This document shows positions 19,260 through 30,662 of a stretch of DNA of 31,314 bases, piece by piece; position 1 is the first letter of the stretch, and every line of letters begins with the position of its first letter. The notes below the pieces were generated by a model that was given only the letters and a program-made list of their open reading frames with translations, searched no databases and was not told where the DNA came from. The stretch comes from Amphimedon queenslandica (Eukaryota > Porifera > Demospongiae > Haplosclerida > Niphatidae). The position numbers and the translations under genes were made by a program. The DNA is taken from NCBI RefSeq assembly GCF_000090795.2, contig NW_003546266.1:173709-205022 (forward strand), written 5' to 3'.

Positions 19260-20360
19260 TTCTTTAGATGGCACCCATTTTTTTAATTTTAAAAAACTTA
19301 TAACTACATTGTACAGCTTTATAAAGGCTTAGATGAGCTCTCCTTCACTGAGAGATTCCCCTTGTACCTTTACAGTGGACTATGTAGTAGTGGGACCATT
19401 TCAGGAGAACTGGTCTAAATTCAAATTTCTATTAAATTCTTCAAACTTTTTCTTTTTTATCTTGTTCTATTGGCCGTATTTAAAAGAGAGGGAACCACTC
19501 AAGTTGGCTTTTACATCACTCCTCTGGGTTTGGGTCAAGAATCACAAAGCTACATGTAGTTTGAAAAAGAAGCAAGGATAGAGAACAAAATTTAAGGCAT
19601 TATCTAGTTTGACTTGGATTTGTGGTTTGACTCCATTTTAATTAATAATGCACATGTGAATAAAAACATTAATAATAGGATTAAATTGTGAAAGACGTAA
19701 AGAAACAAGACAGAACCTGCAAAATCCTACACGACTGCATGGAAGATGAAGGCTTCATAGTGCTATCTAGTTGGCTTTTTAAATCACATTGCTCTGCTTC
19801 TGAGTAAAAGTCTTAAATAGAATTTTTAGCACACCAGTTTGCAAGTGCCCTCTTGTTTTTTTACTTATTTCCCAATTTAATCCTTCTATGTTCCCACTAG
19901 TAATGTTTTTTATTTATCAAGATCATCAGTTTCCTTAGATGTACAGCCGTTACTCCAGTAGTAATTTCACCTTTCCATAAGCATTTAATCTTGATTCTCC
20001 AAAACTGGTATTAATAACCCATATTAATTATGCTAGTACATAGTATACATGTAGCCACAAATCCTCCCATTATTATTATTTTATTATCATAAAACATCCA
20101 CTTAACAAAATATGTATACTATATACATGTACTTGTATATATATTTATAGTATAGTGAGTAGGTGCGCCAAAGGTGCTGCCACTACTGTGTATTTCATAT
20201 AGCACACTTCTTGTTCACACAAGTGGTCCATACAGCACAGATTGTGGTTTCCAGTTGTATAAACTGTGTCCACCCCCCAACTAAGAGCAAGACGAGGTAG
20301 AAGTCTAGAAGACTCGCGAGCAGATAGTACTGTCTCTTTTGGTTACTGACAGCTTCACTA
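19260..20360. other. No supported feature
   Basis: AT-rich sequence with no recognised genes. The open frame at 19333-19581 is hydrophobic and low in complexity, with no splice or motif support. Confidence 0.4.
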
Positions 20361-20870
20361 CTTAGACCCAGTGGAGGAGGTAACGGAGGGCAGTCGGGTC
20401 ATTGTGCTCATTGTGATGAATACTGCCTCCTGTGATGAGCTCTGGCCGATGCTGCATGTCCCTGCGAGCAGTACACCTACTCAGCAGATCAATTACTCGC
20501 GACACTGCACTCCTCAAATCATCTCATTCGTTGCCGACATTGGCCATGTAGATGAGACACAACATTTGGTTTTATTGGCTATTATTTATTTGGCCTTGGG
20601 CTGGTGCCTTTAATGTACCCACACACTATGACCATAAAGTAGTAAAAACATGGTCCCCCCTGTGCTCTACGAGAAATACACCACTTGAGGTGTTGTCTCC
20701 AAAGCCATATAGCACGGGGAACCGTGCTTTAACTAATACATACACACTTAGATGCATGGAGATACAGAAATATTATGTACAAATTATTACACTTTTATTC
20801 ATTAATGTACGTGTACATTCCTATTACACAGCCCTTCTAGGCTTGTCATATCTATTACTTACAAGATAGT
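20361..20870. other. Locally GC-rich block with open frames, unassigned
   Basis: Between about 20230 and 20560 GC content is visibly higher than in the flanks. Two overlapping plus-strand frames (20371-20613, 20552-20869) and a minus frame (about 20525-20350, containing DLRSAVSRVIDLLSRCTARR) are open. None shows a family motif or convincing splice sites. The minus frame looks slightly more protein-like (alternating Leu/Arg helix). It may be a decayed exon or an unrecognised transposon. Confidence 0.25.
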
Positions 20871-21047
20871 TTTGAGGAGAGTGTGAGGTTGGAATCTGAC
20901 TATAAATATCATTGATACAACCACTAAAATTAAGAAAGATGCGTTGACCTATACTTAGCTAACTGTCCCTATTTCCATTTGTTATTGTTTTGAGTTCCAT
21001 TTTTTATCTACATGTATCACCTTTCTTTTATCTGTAGTTATTTTGCA

Positions 21048-21098
21048 ATGGCTGAGAGCTCCAGTTCTGAATTTAGCAACGCCACTAGCGACATTTTT
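21048..21098 (+). CDS. Candidate first coding exon
   Basis: After an acceptor-like ttttatctgtag at 21026-21037, ATG at 21048 gives MAESSSSEFSNATSDIF, then a strong donor gtaagt at 21099. The start context (gcaATGG) is good. A following exon was not identified. The peptide is Ser-rich and acidic and has no recognisable domain. Confidence 0.35.
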
Positions 21099-21152
21099 GT
21101 AAGTGAAATATATGTAATAGTACGAGCTAGTGAGAGTGTCTAAAGGCCCTAG

Positions 21153-21167
21153 GTTGCTAATAGCAAC
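21153..21167. promoter_or_regulatory. X-box-like palindrome
   Basis: GTTGCTAATAGCAAC is a perfect inverted repeat with a 3-base spacer and fits the RFX X-box pattern (two GTTGCY halves). It lies inside the presumed first intron of the candidate gene at 21048. It could also be a fragment of a repeat family with gttgct ends. Confidence 0.3.
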
Positions 21168-21897
21168 TTGTTGACAAAGAGATAATAGTAATATGCATTG
21201 AAACATTTGGCGACATTCCATTTAGTTAGGTACCATTTTAATGTGAGATTATTGGTGGCTGATGAATCCCATTACCTTTTTACAATATGCACCTATAGGT
21301 AATAATTGGCCACCATTTTGGACGGTAAGATTCATTGGAGAACAAATGAAGAAAAACCAAAACAGGTTATTTTGTTGACATGGAAGTTTTCAAGGTACAA
21401 AAGCTGGTTGTAAAAAGAGTGGTGCTGCTAAGCATCTCCTAAACAGGATATGGTGCAATATGAAGCATATTAGCTTGCTTTCTGCAACAGCCCATTCATA
21501 CATAAGAGTTGCTGCCCACGAAAATTATTAACAAGGGTTTGTTGTTATTTATTGTCACTGCAAGAGGTCTATACTGGTTTATTTTTGTAGTAGATTTTTT
21601 TTGCAAATCTTACATTTCTATAATTTTCCCAAATAATTTTTTGCAAATTGCTTGCAGATGGCACCACGTTGCAATGGAAACACAGATTTTCTTGTCAGTT
21701 AAATGGGTATATGGTATTTGGGTGAGACACAAAAGACATCTTAAAATGTCACACAAGGAGTCTTGATGACACTGCAGTGTATTGTTTTGGGTATGTATTT
21801 TGTGGTCTTAAGTATGACAATGTTTTTCTAGTCCCTTTGTCCAAAAAGATGATATGAGTTGTCAAAATTGCATTACTCCTGTTTGAGGGATGGCTAA

Positions 21898-22165
21898 ATG
21901 TGATATCACAAGAGGCAAAAATGCAGATAAATCCATTCCCCTATTGGGATCACTAGCTTTTATTATTCTAGTCATGCAACAAAAATCTTATTACCGCAAG
22001 CACTGTACAAGTAGGTGAATCTTTCAGCCTTTTCTTGCAGCTGAAAAATAAATAAATTACTACTATTACACTATGAGGCATTAAAATGAAGGATCAATTA
22101 CCCCTATAAGGGAATGGCTTTGTCTGCATTTCCACCAATTGTAACATTGCACATTGTCACACCAA
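21898..22165. mobile_element. MITE-like unit with imperfect inverted ends
   Basis: The left arm, gaggcaaaaatgcagataaatcc and onward to 21944, pairs with the complement of the right arm at 22107-22136 (ggtggaaatgcagacaaagccattccc). Similarity continues outward for about 15 more bases on each side. The unit of roughly 270 bases has no coding capacity. Exact borders and target duplication are unclear. Confidence 0.45.
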
Positions 22166-22675
22166 CCACCAGGAAGTGATATAAAAGTATAATTATTGTT
22201 AAAAAGACTCATTTCCCTGTAAAAAATGTTGACAATGGAAGTTGAAGGCATCATTATCAATCATACAATTGTATTAAGACAATGACATGTAAATAAACAC
22301 CCAAAAAATGCACTGCAGTGGCCCTATAAAAGGACAAGTCACATTTTGGAAATTATGAAAGTGTGAATTTTCTGACTCAACTAAAGACAATAAGGTGAAC
22401 TGTCATTTGTGAGACAAAAAACTGGCTTGCCCTATTTATCAAACACTTTCCGTGTCATTGTTTCATGCTTTCTCTATTCTTATTGTGACCTGTGCTCAGT
22501 ACCACCCATTTTTTGCCATTCGATAAAAGAAGACATTGACGAGCTCTGTTATGGGATGGATGTAACACTTCAGATGCTCACAGCTTTTGCTAACCTAGAG
22601 CCTTACTTGTCCTTCGTCAGAAAAATCTCAGAAGTGACTGTCTCAAGTTTTGAATAGCTCTGGAGTGTATGATTA

Positions 22676-22920
22676 AATTGTGACCATAATTAACAAAAGG
22701 TACCTGATGGCGGATAGGGAAATTGGCCTTTATAGCCTTAAAAATCCAACTTCCTGAGCTGCATTCATCATGAAATCACTCCAGATGATGCAAAATGTTA
22801 CTATGCAACTTTTAGAAACAATAGTTATCTAACAGAGCACTCACAGGTTCATATTTTTCATCATAGTAATGAATTATAAAATCTGCCATAATGTACCTTT
22901 TGTCAATTATGGTCACAATT
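22676..22920. mobile_element. MITE with 28-base inverted repeats
   Basis: aattgtgaccataattaaca... at 22676-22703 matches the complement of 22893-22920 at 27 of 28 positions, and the similarity continues weakly for another 10 bases (atggcggat / atggcagat). The 245-base unit is non-coding. The flanking bases do not give a clean target duplication. Confidence 0.65.
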
Positions 22921-23359
22921 CATTATGCACAGGTGTAGTAGCGTAATCCATGCAATGAGTTTTAGGTTTATCATTTTTCTTCATTCTTAAAGTGAATCTC
23001 TGGAGTGAGCTCAAAACATTGGCTACAACTGTTACAATAGTTTTCTAATTTTTCTGGCTTACGAATTTAATCTCACTCATTGTGTTTTTCTTCCTGAAAA
23101 GCTACCTCTGCTGTTTGTTTGTCTCTTGTGTTTTTTTCTTTATCTCTTGCTAACATCATAATCAGCAGACTGTTACATCCAGTACATGTCAGTAGCCTAT
23201 GGCTACAGCACATGCAGAATTCTATGATGTCATTAGCAACTTTGTTTTTGGTTTGATTTCCCAATGAATGAACTTTTATAGCACAAGAAACAGTAAATAT
23301 TAATGTCACAAAAGCACATGTACATTAATTATAATGAAATACATGCATAAAACGTAGTT

Positions 23360-23640
23360 AAAGTTTATGCCATAAATTTTCAATTGGATTCAAATCTGGA
23401 GACTCTGGAGGAGTAAGCTACCATGAATCCTGTCGTCCTCTGTAAAAGCCATCACATATTAAATGTACATGTACACTTAGGGTCATTATTAGCTAAAAGA
23501 TGATGGCCATCTGGATATACCTCATGTATTAATTTTTGTAAATTAATGTATAAATTCATGTAAAATATATTATGTATAAATCATGATGCATTTTTGTCAT
23601 GGAGGAGTGATATTATTGTAACCCAAAGCTTGGGTGACTT
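23360..23640 (-). pseudogene. Tc1/mariner transposase fragment
   Basis: On the minus strand one frame reads YMNLYINLQKLIHEVYPDGH followed by HLLANNDPKCT, and a second reads FYRGRQDSW and TPPESPDLNPIENLWHKL. These are the hallmarks of the C-terminal half of a Tc1-type DDE/D transposase: the DNDPKH block (first Asp replaced by Asn here) and the WPAQSPDLNPIENLW block. At least two frame changes and stops occur. The N-terminal helix-turn-helix half and terminal repeats are not seen, so it is a small relic. Confidence 0.72.
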
Positions 23641-23876
23641 GTTTTCATTGCATCAATAGTATATGAAGGAACACTAAACCAATATGATAGCTTGAGTTGT
23701 ACAATCCTATAACAGTGCAAAAAAGTTAACTTTTTTCCTTCTACTCTACACTACAATTAATAAATGCAGCGAACGTTACATGTATATAGTATTCAAACCA
23801 AATTATTGCTCAATTTTGACTGTGTAACATTAATACCACATGCAATATAAATGGAGACTCTATCATTAATTTTTAG

Positions 23877-24443
23877 GAAATAGAAAGCATATTAAGTCGT
23901 AGATTGAAAGATGGCGAGCATCAGTATTATGTCAAATGGAAATATGATGAAGGGATGATGTGGAGAAGCAGGGTGATCTAAACTGTTTGGAAGCCATTTT
24001 ACAGTTTGAGTGTTTCAGAAATAAGCAAAGCTTTAAGAATGAGTTGAAGAATTGTAAACTAACAAATGACAATCAAAGTTTTGTTGGGTGGTAAGCATCA
24101 CCCTTCTACATTATAATTAAGCTTTTACATTTGTCTTTGTGATAATAGGAATAATCCTGTTAGCAGTTACTTGCCCCCTGACATACTCAACAGGATTGCT
24201 TACTTAATTAAGGTTTGTTTATATTCTATTATTCGATTTATTCCTAGTCCGTGTACATGTATATAATAGGAAAAAGTATTTATAAGAGTGGGAAACTTTT
24301 CTGTCAGGCCCAATGGGCCTCACCCTGCTGGCCTTCTTGACATTCTTTGTAGGTATTCTGATCTTTTAAATCTCCAGGAATGCTTAAAGCCTGTTACCAT
24401 ACCTGTAGAATTGAAGTATTGCTTGTTTCTCAGTGTCTTCTAA
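23877..24443 (+). pseudogene. Three-exon chromodomain gene fragment with a one-base frameshift
   Basis: Exon 1 (23877-24090, acceptor attaatttttag, donor gtaagc) opens EIESILSRRLKDGEHQYYVK followed by WKYDEG and, after a frameshift at the W-E position (tggag), DLNCLEAILQFE: this is the chromodomain pattern V/I-E-x-I-(15)-YxVKWK-Y-(5)-W-E-(5)-L-x-C-x-x-x-I-x-x-F-E. Exon 2 (24149-24212) reads NNPVSSYLPPDILNRIAYLI; the split codon becomes Trp. Exon 3 (from 24270) reads EKVFIRVGNFSVRPNGPHPA and runs to a TAA at 24441-24443. Introns are 58 and 57 bases. Introns argue for a cellular gene and against a retroelement chromodomain. Chromodomains bind methylated histone tails in the nucleus. The break could be one lost G or a sequencing error, in which case the gene is intact here. 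No upstream exon was found. Confidence 0.6.
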
Positions 24444-26381
24444 TATCGTAATACTAGTTTTAGGTGCAAGATTGCTGACACAAATGTAAAGTTTTAGATA
24501 CTTCATTGATGTGATGCAACACTTTTCCTTAGAAAAAGCTGTAATCAACACGTCTGAAGTTACTTTGTACTCAAAAGTCGTTCCAATCTTGTGGATGGTG
24601 ACAAGAGATATGCCAGCTTAGCGCTTAATATTGCATGATTTTTAGAATATATCCATCTAGTACTCGGAAGACAAGGTTGAGGTCAAGGACCATGTACTTG
24701 GGACTTAAGTTATTCGACTTTAAGCACATGTAATTGAGTGCTTTGAAATGCTTTGATTATAACAATGAACATAATTAATAGTGCTAGTTAAGGCACTAGA
24801 GATGTACTAATATATGTTTCAGCCCATTTTCCGATATTAACATAACCGACACTGATACCGATCCAAAATTTTCCTTCCTACTTATAGACACAAGATTTAT
24901 GCATGTAAAATGTGATTCCCAATTTAATATATTGACTAATTCAAGTAGCCTCAGTCATTTTGATATTTATTGTATCACTATTGTCTTGAAAATAATTCAT
25001 TAACCCTTTATTCTCATGCATATGGCCATGTTTTGCTATATCAGCAAGATGCATGAAAAGAAACTGATAACAGACACTATAAAAATTAGGCCGATTAGGC
25101 TATATCTGATATGCTGATTTCATTATCAGGACATCTCTATGAGGCACTTACCAATTTTAAGCACTTTAAAGCAACTTATGCCTTGTATATTCTAGTCTCG
25201 GTAGCTAGACCATTGTCTATCGTTTAGTCTCAAGCCAAATTTAGTCAGAAATGGCTAGGAGAGAATTCTTTGATCTTGTGTATTTTTTTCGCACATAAAC
25301 ATAGTCTATGTATATCAACTTTAAACTGATTTTAATAAAAATTGGATTTTTTATAAATTTATGTAGCATGCTGTTAAGATCAATTTAGCATGCTATGTAA
25401 AAACCTCAGTGTCTTTTTGTACTGTAATTGTGTGACAATTATTTAAGACTTACATGTAATTGTATGTAACACGACCAAAACTTTCAGAATTTAAGATGTA
25501 TCCTGCACTTGCTCAAATGCACAGCTTTCTGCATGGCTTTTCAGGCAAATGTAAAACACATGCTGTTCTTATCATTTTAATGGAGCTAATTCTTAAAATG
25601 GTGCTTCAATTATGTTCAATTAATTGTGTTAGGTATATGCTTTAGCAAATCAAAATACAAATGTACAGTAGCTTGTACTTATGACTTAAGCCAAAAATAA
25701 CTATTTGCAAACTTTTTTGCTCCTACATGTACTTATACACTCAAGTAATATTTAATGATTGCATTATGACTGAAGTATGATGCTAGCAAGTCTTGTGGTC
25801 ACTTTCATTGTTCGAACAACTTGTTACAAAATTAGAGCTGATTTCTATTCTGTTGATTACAAGATCAAAGCAACTGCATATGTTGCTAGCAACATGTTGC
25901 CTTGTGTATGAACTAATGGGAAGTGCATATACGTGTACATGTATTATATGACATATTTTGTTACTGATTATCAAATTTAGTTTCTTTTGCAAGCGTAATA
26001 TGTCAAATTTTGCTTTAAAATGACACAACTAAAATTTATAATCACTATATAGCAGGTTATTCTCATGGCACATAATTTTTAATAAAACACTGTTATAGTA
26101 TTGTCTATTGATCAATAGAATATTTTTGTGTTTCTTGGTTTTTTAGGCATATTACAAATTTAGAACCCATGAAATGCTTGTAATTAAAGTACCATTTCTA
26201 ATGCCATTGATTGTAGACATGCATGTTTCTAATAGAATAGGAATCTATTGTGTTGGGCTTCCCTTATTTCATAAATACATGTACGTTACTATAACCAAAC
26301 AATAGCCGTAATTATAGTAAGTATATTTGCCATTTCAGCATTAAAATAGGAGATTTAAATTGACAAAACCTTTTTCTTTAG
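24444..26381. other. No supported gene
   Basis: AT-rich sequence with several unsupported open frames. A perfect 12-base palindrome GTTGCTAGCAAC lies at 25882-25893 (X-box-like without spacer). Upstream exons of the gene ending at 26737 must lie here or further left, but none could be linked with confidence. Confidence 0.4.
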
Positions 26382-26737
26382 GTATTAACGTAGAAAGTGG
26401 ATATTCTGTCAATGGTATGACATTCAAAGAAGATATTGTGATTGTAAAAAGGAGTGTGGCAGGACCTTTCTTAATAATGGAATTGAAAGCTCTTATACAC
26501 AGCGATTTAAATGAATGCTCCCTAAGTGATGCTAATGAATGCCTCCTGTATGGAAAGTATATTATCAAAACAAATAGGTTAGATGTAGGTTCATTGTTAT
26601 GTGCTCTGACTGATGCCCAGAAGTGGCATGTCTTCCAGTTTGATGGCTCTCGTATTGACAAGTATTTTAAGTTTAGCAATGGTGCAGACTGCTTTAAGAT
26701 ATATGGATATCTGCATGGAGTAAATTGGATGAGCTGA
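26382..26737 (+). CDS. Terminal exon with PD-(D/E)XK-nuclease-like features
   Basis: An acceptor (cctttttctttag) at 26369-26381 is followed by an open frame of 117 residues to TGA at 26735-26737; the first codon is split (one base comes from the previous exon). Seen: KEDIVIVKR (Asp 18 of the exon), a hydrophobic strand FLIMELKA (Glu 34, Lys 36), a helix-like stretch ANECLLYGKYI and LTDAQKWHVFQFDG. The D-x(15)-E-x-K spacing followed by an alpha helix and a '(L)TDG-x-x-W-x-F' strand is the layout of restriction-like nuclease domains, including those in Crinkler-type and kinase-linked proteins common in sponges, fungi and oomycetes. The Asp-Glu-Lys residues are present, so it could be active. 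Assignment is by motif only; the N-terminal part of the protein is missing. Confidence 0.55.
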
Positions 26738-26893
26738 CTGAATAATTATTATGAAAATTCCATTTTGTCCTCCGTTGTAAATATTTCATCCTAATCTCTT
26801 CTCTCTTGCCATTACTCTCTATTGTACCTTTCTCTCTTTTTATTGTAATGTATTGTACATGTTCATTGCCTTATTGATGTTGTTGCTATTATT

Positions 26894-26950
26894 ATTATTA
26901 TTATTATTTCCTTATTGTTATATTAACAATAAGGAAATAATAATAATAAT
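26894..26950. repeat. Perfect 27-base hairpin of att/aat repeats
   Basis: Arms 26894-26920 and 26924-26950 are exactly complementary, separated by a 3-base loop (tat). The arms hold an att microsatellite and a non-repetitive core ccttattgtta, so the symmetry is not explained by the microsatellite alone. A second att/gtt run follows at 26991-27022. It could be a cruciform-forming site, the terminus of a foldback element, or a transcript end structure. Confidence 0.6.
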
Positions 26951-27057
26951 AGTACCATTATTATGAAACGAGTGAAATGCCTAGAAAGACATTTATTATT
27001 GTTATTATTATTATTGTTATTGTAAAACAACAAGGCATGTCTAAATGGGCGTGACTG

Positions 27058-27142
27058 CATTCGCAAAAGTTTTTATTCCAAACATCTATCTTTTTACTCA
27101 TTCGCGAAAGTTTTTAACCTCAAAAGTTTTGAGCTATACGGT
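27058..27142 (+). repeat. Short repeated block with cgcgaaagtttt words
   Basis: gcattcgcaaaagtttttat (27058-27077) and cattcgcgaaagtttttaac (27099-27118) are imperfect direct copies 41 bases apart, followed by caaaagttttgagctatacggta. This style of sequence looks like part of a dispersed family, but no terminal structure was found. Confidence 0.35.
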
Positions 27143-28475
27143 ATCTGCTTGCACATTGAGATATTTGGTACAAATTGTTTTAGCACCATTCTTTTAAGGC
27201 TAAAGTATGCATGTGACCAGTCAAACATAAACATAGCTCCATGCATGTGTATGATGCTTGAATTTGAAATGCAAAAATCTTTCAAGTGTCAAATTCATAA
27301 AGAAAAAAACAAGCATCTGTACGAGCAAAATACTTACAAAATATCACTAAAAGTATGTATGAAAAGTGGTTGGTGATTAACATGCTTTCCCTTGAATGGA
27401 GGGAACGCAATTATTCTCTTCAGTGTTCTTTAACAACCAGGTCATAGATGCATTAAACTAACGACAAAACTTGTTGACTGTCCAGTGCAGAAGGGAAGGT
27501 TATGAGAGCAGATATACCATCTTCTTCAATCATGTGATTCACTCTAATTATGAATGTCAGTCACAACTTCAAATAATTTGACAACATTGATATAGTTCCA
27601 TCTAGCCATGTATAGTCACATTAATGTCAACCACCTCTATTGTAAACATGATCTTAAAAATGACAGAAAGTTCTTACATTTCTACACACTGGAGTACATA
27701 GACATTGAGCAAAAACTATTTAAACATGTTCACATCAACCATGTCACACTAGCAATGCCTTCATTTACAATGTGAGCTTCAGTTGTCTAGGTTATTTGGC
27801 CATTTTAGTAATTGGGCCTAATTGGCCATTTCAGTTTCATAACGTAACATATTAAAACTTTCACCTTGCATTGCTTGTCAATTACTGTATAAAAAATTGA
27901 AGTATACTCATAAGCATAACAGCACAGCAGTATTACATCATAGGAGCTGTCTTCAATGGAGTATTCATTGATGAAAGATTTAATAATTTTAAAATAATTT
28001 TTGCAGGACTGTAGTTCCCTATCAAATTTTAAATGTTAGCAGATATACAAAGCCACTCTTGCCGACTAAGTTTAAATAGTCATTTAACCACTTAAGTTAT
28101 TGTACAGTAGATATAATCATGGGTTGTTCAAAAATTACACAAAGAACCACAACCACTCTACAGCATCAACCTATTACTTATGCAATGGTTTTTAAACTTT
28201 TACAATTTTCCACGTGTACTTGATGACAAGATTAGGCCCAGTACAAGAATTGTATCAACTACAATTAACCACAAAAAAAGGCAACATTGCTTCATGTTTT
28301 AAATTATTGCAATGTGTAAATCGCTACGTCCAAAAGAAGGGATCACTAAAGTCATGCAAATTTCAGTTTAATCTTTGTAAAATTACCAAACTGTAATGAC
28401 ATTGTGGACATGCATGTTTTTAAATGAGTCAGGAACTTGTACTACACAGTTGAATCAATGGTACCAGAACCGTAC
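27143..28475. other. No supported feature
   Basis: AT-rich sequence. Open frames at 27094-27285 (minus), 27149-27376 (plus) and 28214-28396 (plus) show no motif, no splice support and overlap on opposite strands. Confidence 0.4.
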
Positions 28476-29511
28476 CACAATTGAAGTACAAAACAGTTAA
28501 ACTGTTATGACTCTTTGGTACGGAAATGATTAAATCTTTCCACTGTTTATAGGTACATTGACTTTAAAAAATGATTAAAAACCAAAACAAATTGATTCTT
28601 TTAATAATAACACAGTAGTTAAAAAGAGTAGTACTACTTTTTGTCCGTATCAGCTGGTTTGAGACCATTAATATATATACAGTGTCTCAAGTACCATAAG
28701 ACCAAACATCAACACCTTCCAATACCATCAAAAGGACGTTGAAGAGGTCTGTTTACGAATAAAATATGTGACTAGGAAAGGAGTGAATTAGTAAAGGAAG
28801 CAAGTTGAGGACATACCATAGTTAGAGCCAGAGAATGCATATTGCACTTAAGTTGAGTGAAGTATATTAAGTTGAGTAAAGTATATTAAGATATGAACCC
28901 TTATCAAAAAATAACGGTAAACTATAGAGTATAGGATAAGGGAAATGGGAAGAAAAGAAGGCAATAAAGGAACGAAACAAGAAAAGCAACAGAAAAAACC
29001 AACAGATTGTTTTTATTACAGCAAAAGGAAAATAATTGTTCTACAGCAAATTTTTTAATAAAGAATTCGAAACATGATCATGCATTTCATCATTTAAAGA
29101 GTTAGAAAAACACAGAAGGTGAAAAGATTCAAACCGTAAGCAATACCTGTAATCATAGCATACAAGTACAAAAGAAATAAGTTTGAAATGCAGAGTCATG
29201 CGTCCATACCGGAAAATAAAGAACAGAATCATTGATATTATCATTATAATGATGGACCATATATTGTTGCAAGACAATTATTGCATACAATAAGGACTTT
29301 CCATTTCCAAAACACTTAAATATACATAAGTTGTCTGATAATGTGCTTTTTCATATATTGTTTATTTTGTCTGCATGTACAATTATTTTAATTTTATTAT
29401 CATTAACTAACCTACTATTACGGTATTTGTTAAATACCACATCTTCAAAGTTTCTTTTCTCTAAAATATTCAGATAATAATACAGTTAAGAAATGATTGT
29501 GTACACGAGCC
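28476..29511 (+). repeat. Dispersed direct repeat, copy 2
   Basis: Sister of 1989-3170 in the same orientation. It lacks the nested MITE: at about 29398-29413 the sequence runs attatcattaactaacctac without the insert. It contains a local duplication near 28852-28890 (agttgagtgaagtatattaa / agttgagtaaagtatattaa) that copy 1 lacks. No coding potential. Confidence 0.65.
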
Positions 29512-30240
29512 TTAATCACACTTTACAAAAGGTGAGCAAATGACACAGCTGAGCCAGAAAAATAGGGCTATTGCACAAAACTTTAGGAAGAGAAAAGGAC
29601 AAATTTAAGAGTACAGCTCTTAATGCACCAGTGAATCAATGAAAAGAAGCTCAAAAATTTAAAAAAAAATTTAATATTAATGTAAGTTCAATATGCTCAT
29701 TGAATGCTAATCATATCTATTACTATTAAAAGAATCAGTGAAACAAGGTATTGAATTGGCACAAGTTCTTATACCAGTAAAAGGCCAGGGTCAGGGTTAA
29801 GTGGCTATTTTCTTTCTAAAAGTGTTGAAATTTTGGGAAGTATATAATGGATTTTTTTGACACTACTGCAATATTCAATGACTTTCTGTATAAGTTTTGA
29901 GGCAAATCCTTAATATTAAAAGTTTACTTTTAAAAATAATGTGTTTAATATTAATTTTTTGTAGTAAACTTAGCAAAAAATCCAAATTTCAGCTGATAAA
30001 AACAAAAAAACAGAAAAATTTCTTTTATTTAAATGGAGAAAAGGCTACACTTTTGATGTTTCATTTACTCAAATGTTAACATAGATGGTTATTTTTAAAA
30101 AAAAAAAACTGCCTTAAAATGAATGAGATACTGAGCTAAAAGCATGATATTAACACCCACACAATTGGTTGCCCTTCCTCATTTTCCTCAAACTCCCTTG
30201 TTTTCGGCCAAAAATTCAGTAATTATCCCAGTAACAACTT
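29512..30240. other. No supported feature
   Basis: Very AT-rich with A and T homopolymers. The small open frame 29897-30079 is lysine-rich from base composition alone. Confidence 0.4.
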
Positions 30241-30662
30241 TATAGTGTCAAGTAGTTGTGTTAATAGATGTGAGTCAAATAGACCCTTTGCATTAGGTGT
30301 GGGCAGTGGGCTTGCTTACTCAAATTTGGCATCTTGGTGTGCAGTGATTCGCGGATTTTCCATTGACTTCAATGGCCGCTATAGTGATGAACAGCAAAAA
30401 GTGGCAACAGCAATTTTTCTTGCAATCATACTTTTGTTTTGAAAATATTGGGAGAGCTGTGGACAATTAATTCATCATCTCAATGAGCCACAGGACCAGT
30501 TAAGCCACCTTGGCCCACCTAAACTATGGCTAAAGCAAAACTAACCATTGATGCAGCTTCATAATCCTGCTTATTTCTGTATTATTATTATTAATTCGCT
30601 AAACTTATTACAACCGAAGATTCTGTCAGTCCAGTGATTATTCATTATTACACCCGAAGTAT

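Noticed and set aside
20371..20869. Two overlapping open frames in a GC-richer block
   Set aside because: Neither has recognisable motifs or convincing splice sites; kept only as an unassigned block.
22530..22657. Possible exon ending in a leucine-rich frame (DELCYGMDVTLQM...)
   Set aside because: The acceptor is poor, no partner exon exists, and the frame ends just before a MITE.
26341..26679. 112-codon minus-strand open frame
   Set aside because: It mirrors the plus-strand nuclease-like exon, which has an acceptor and coherent motifs.
30245..30442. 65-codon plus-strand open frame
   Set aside because: It begins with GTG, lacks splice or promoter support, and shows no motif; possible signal-like tail is composition only.
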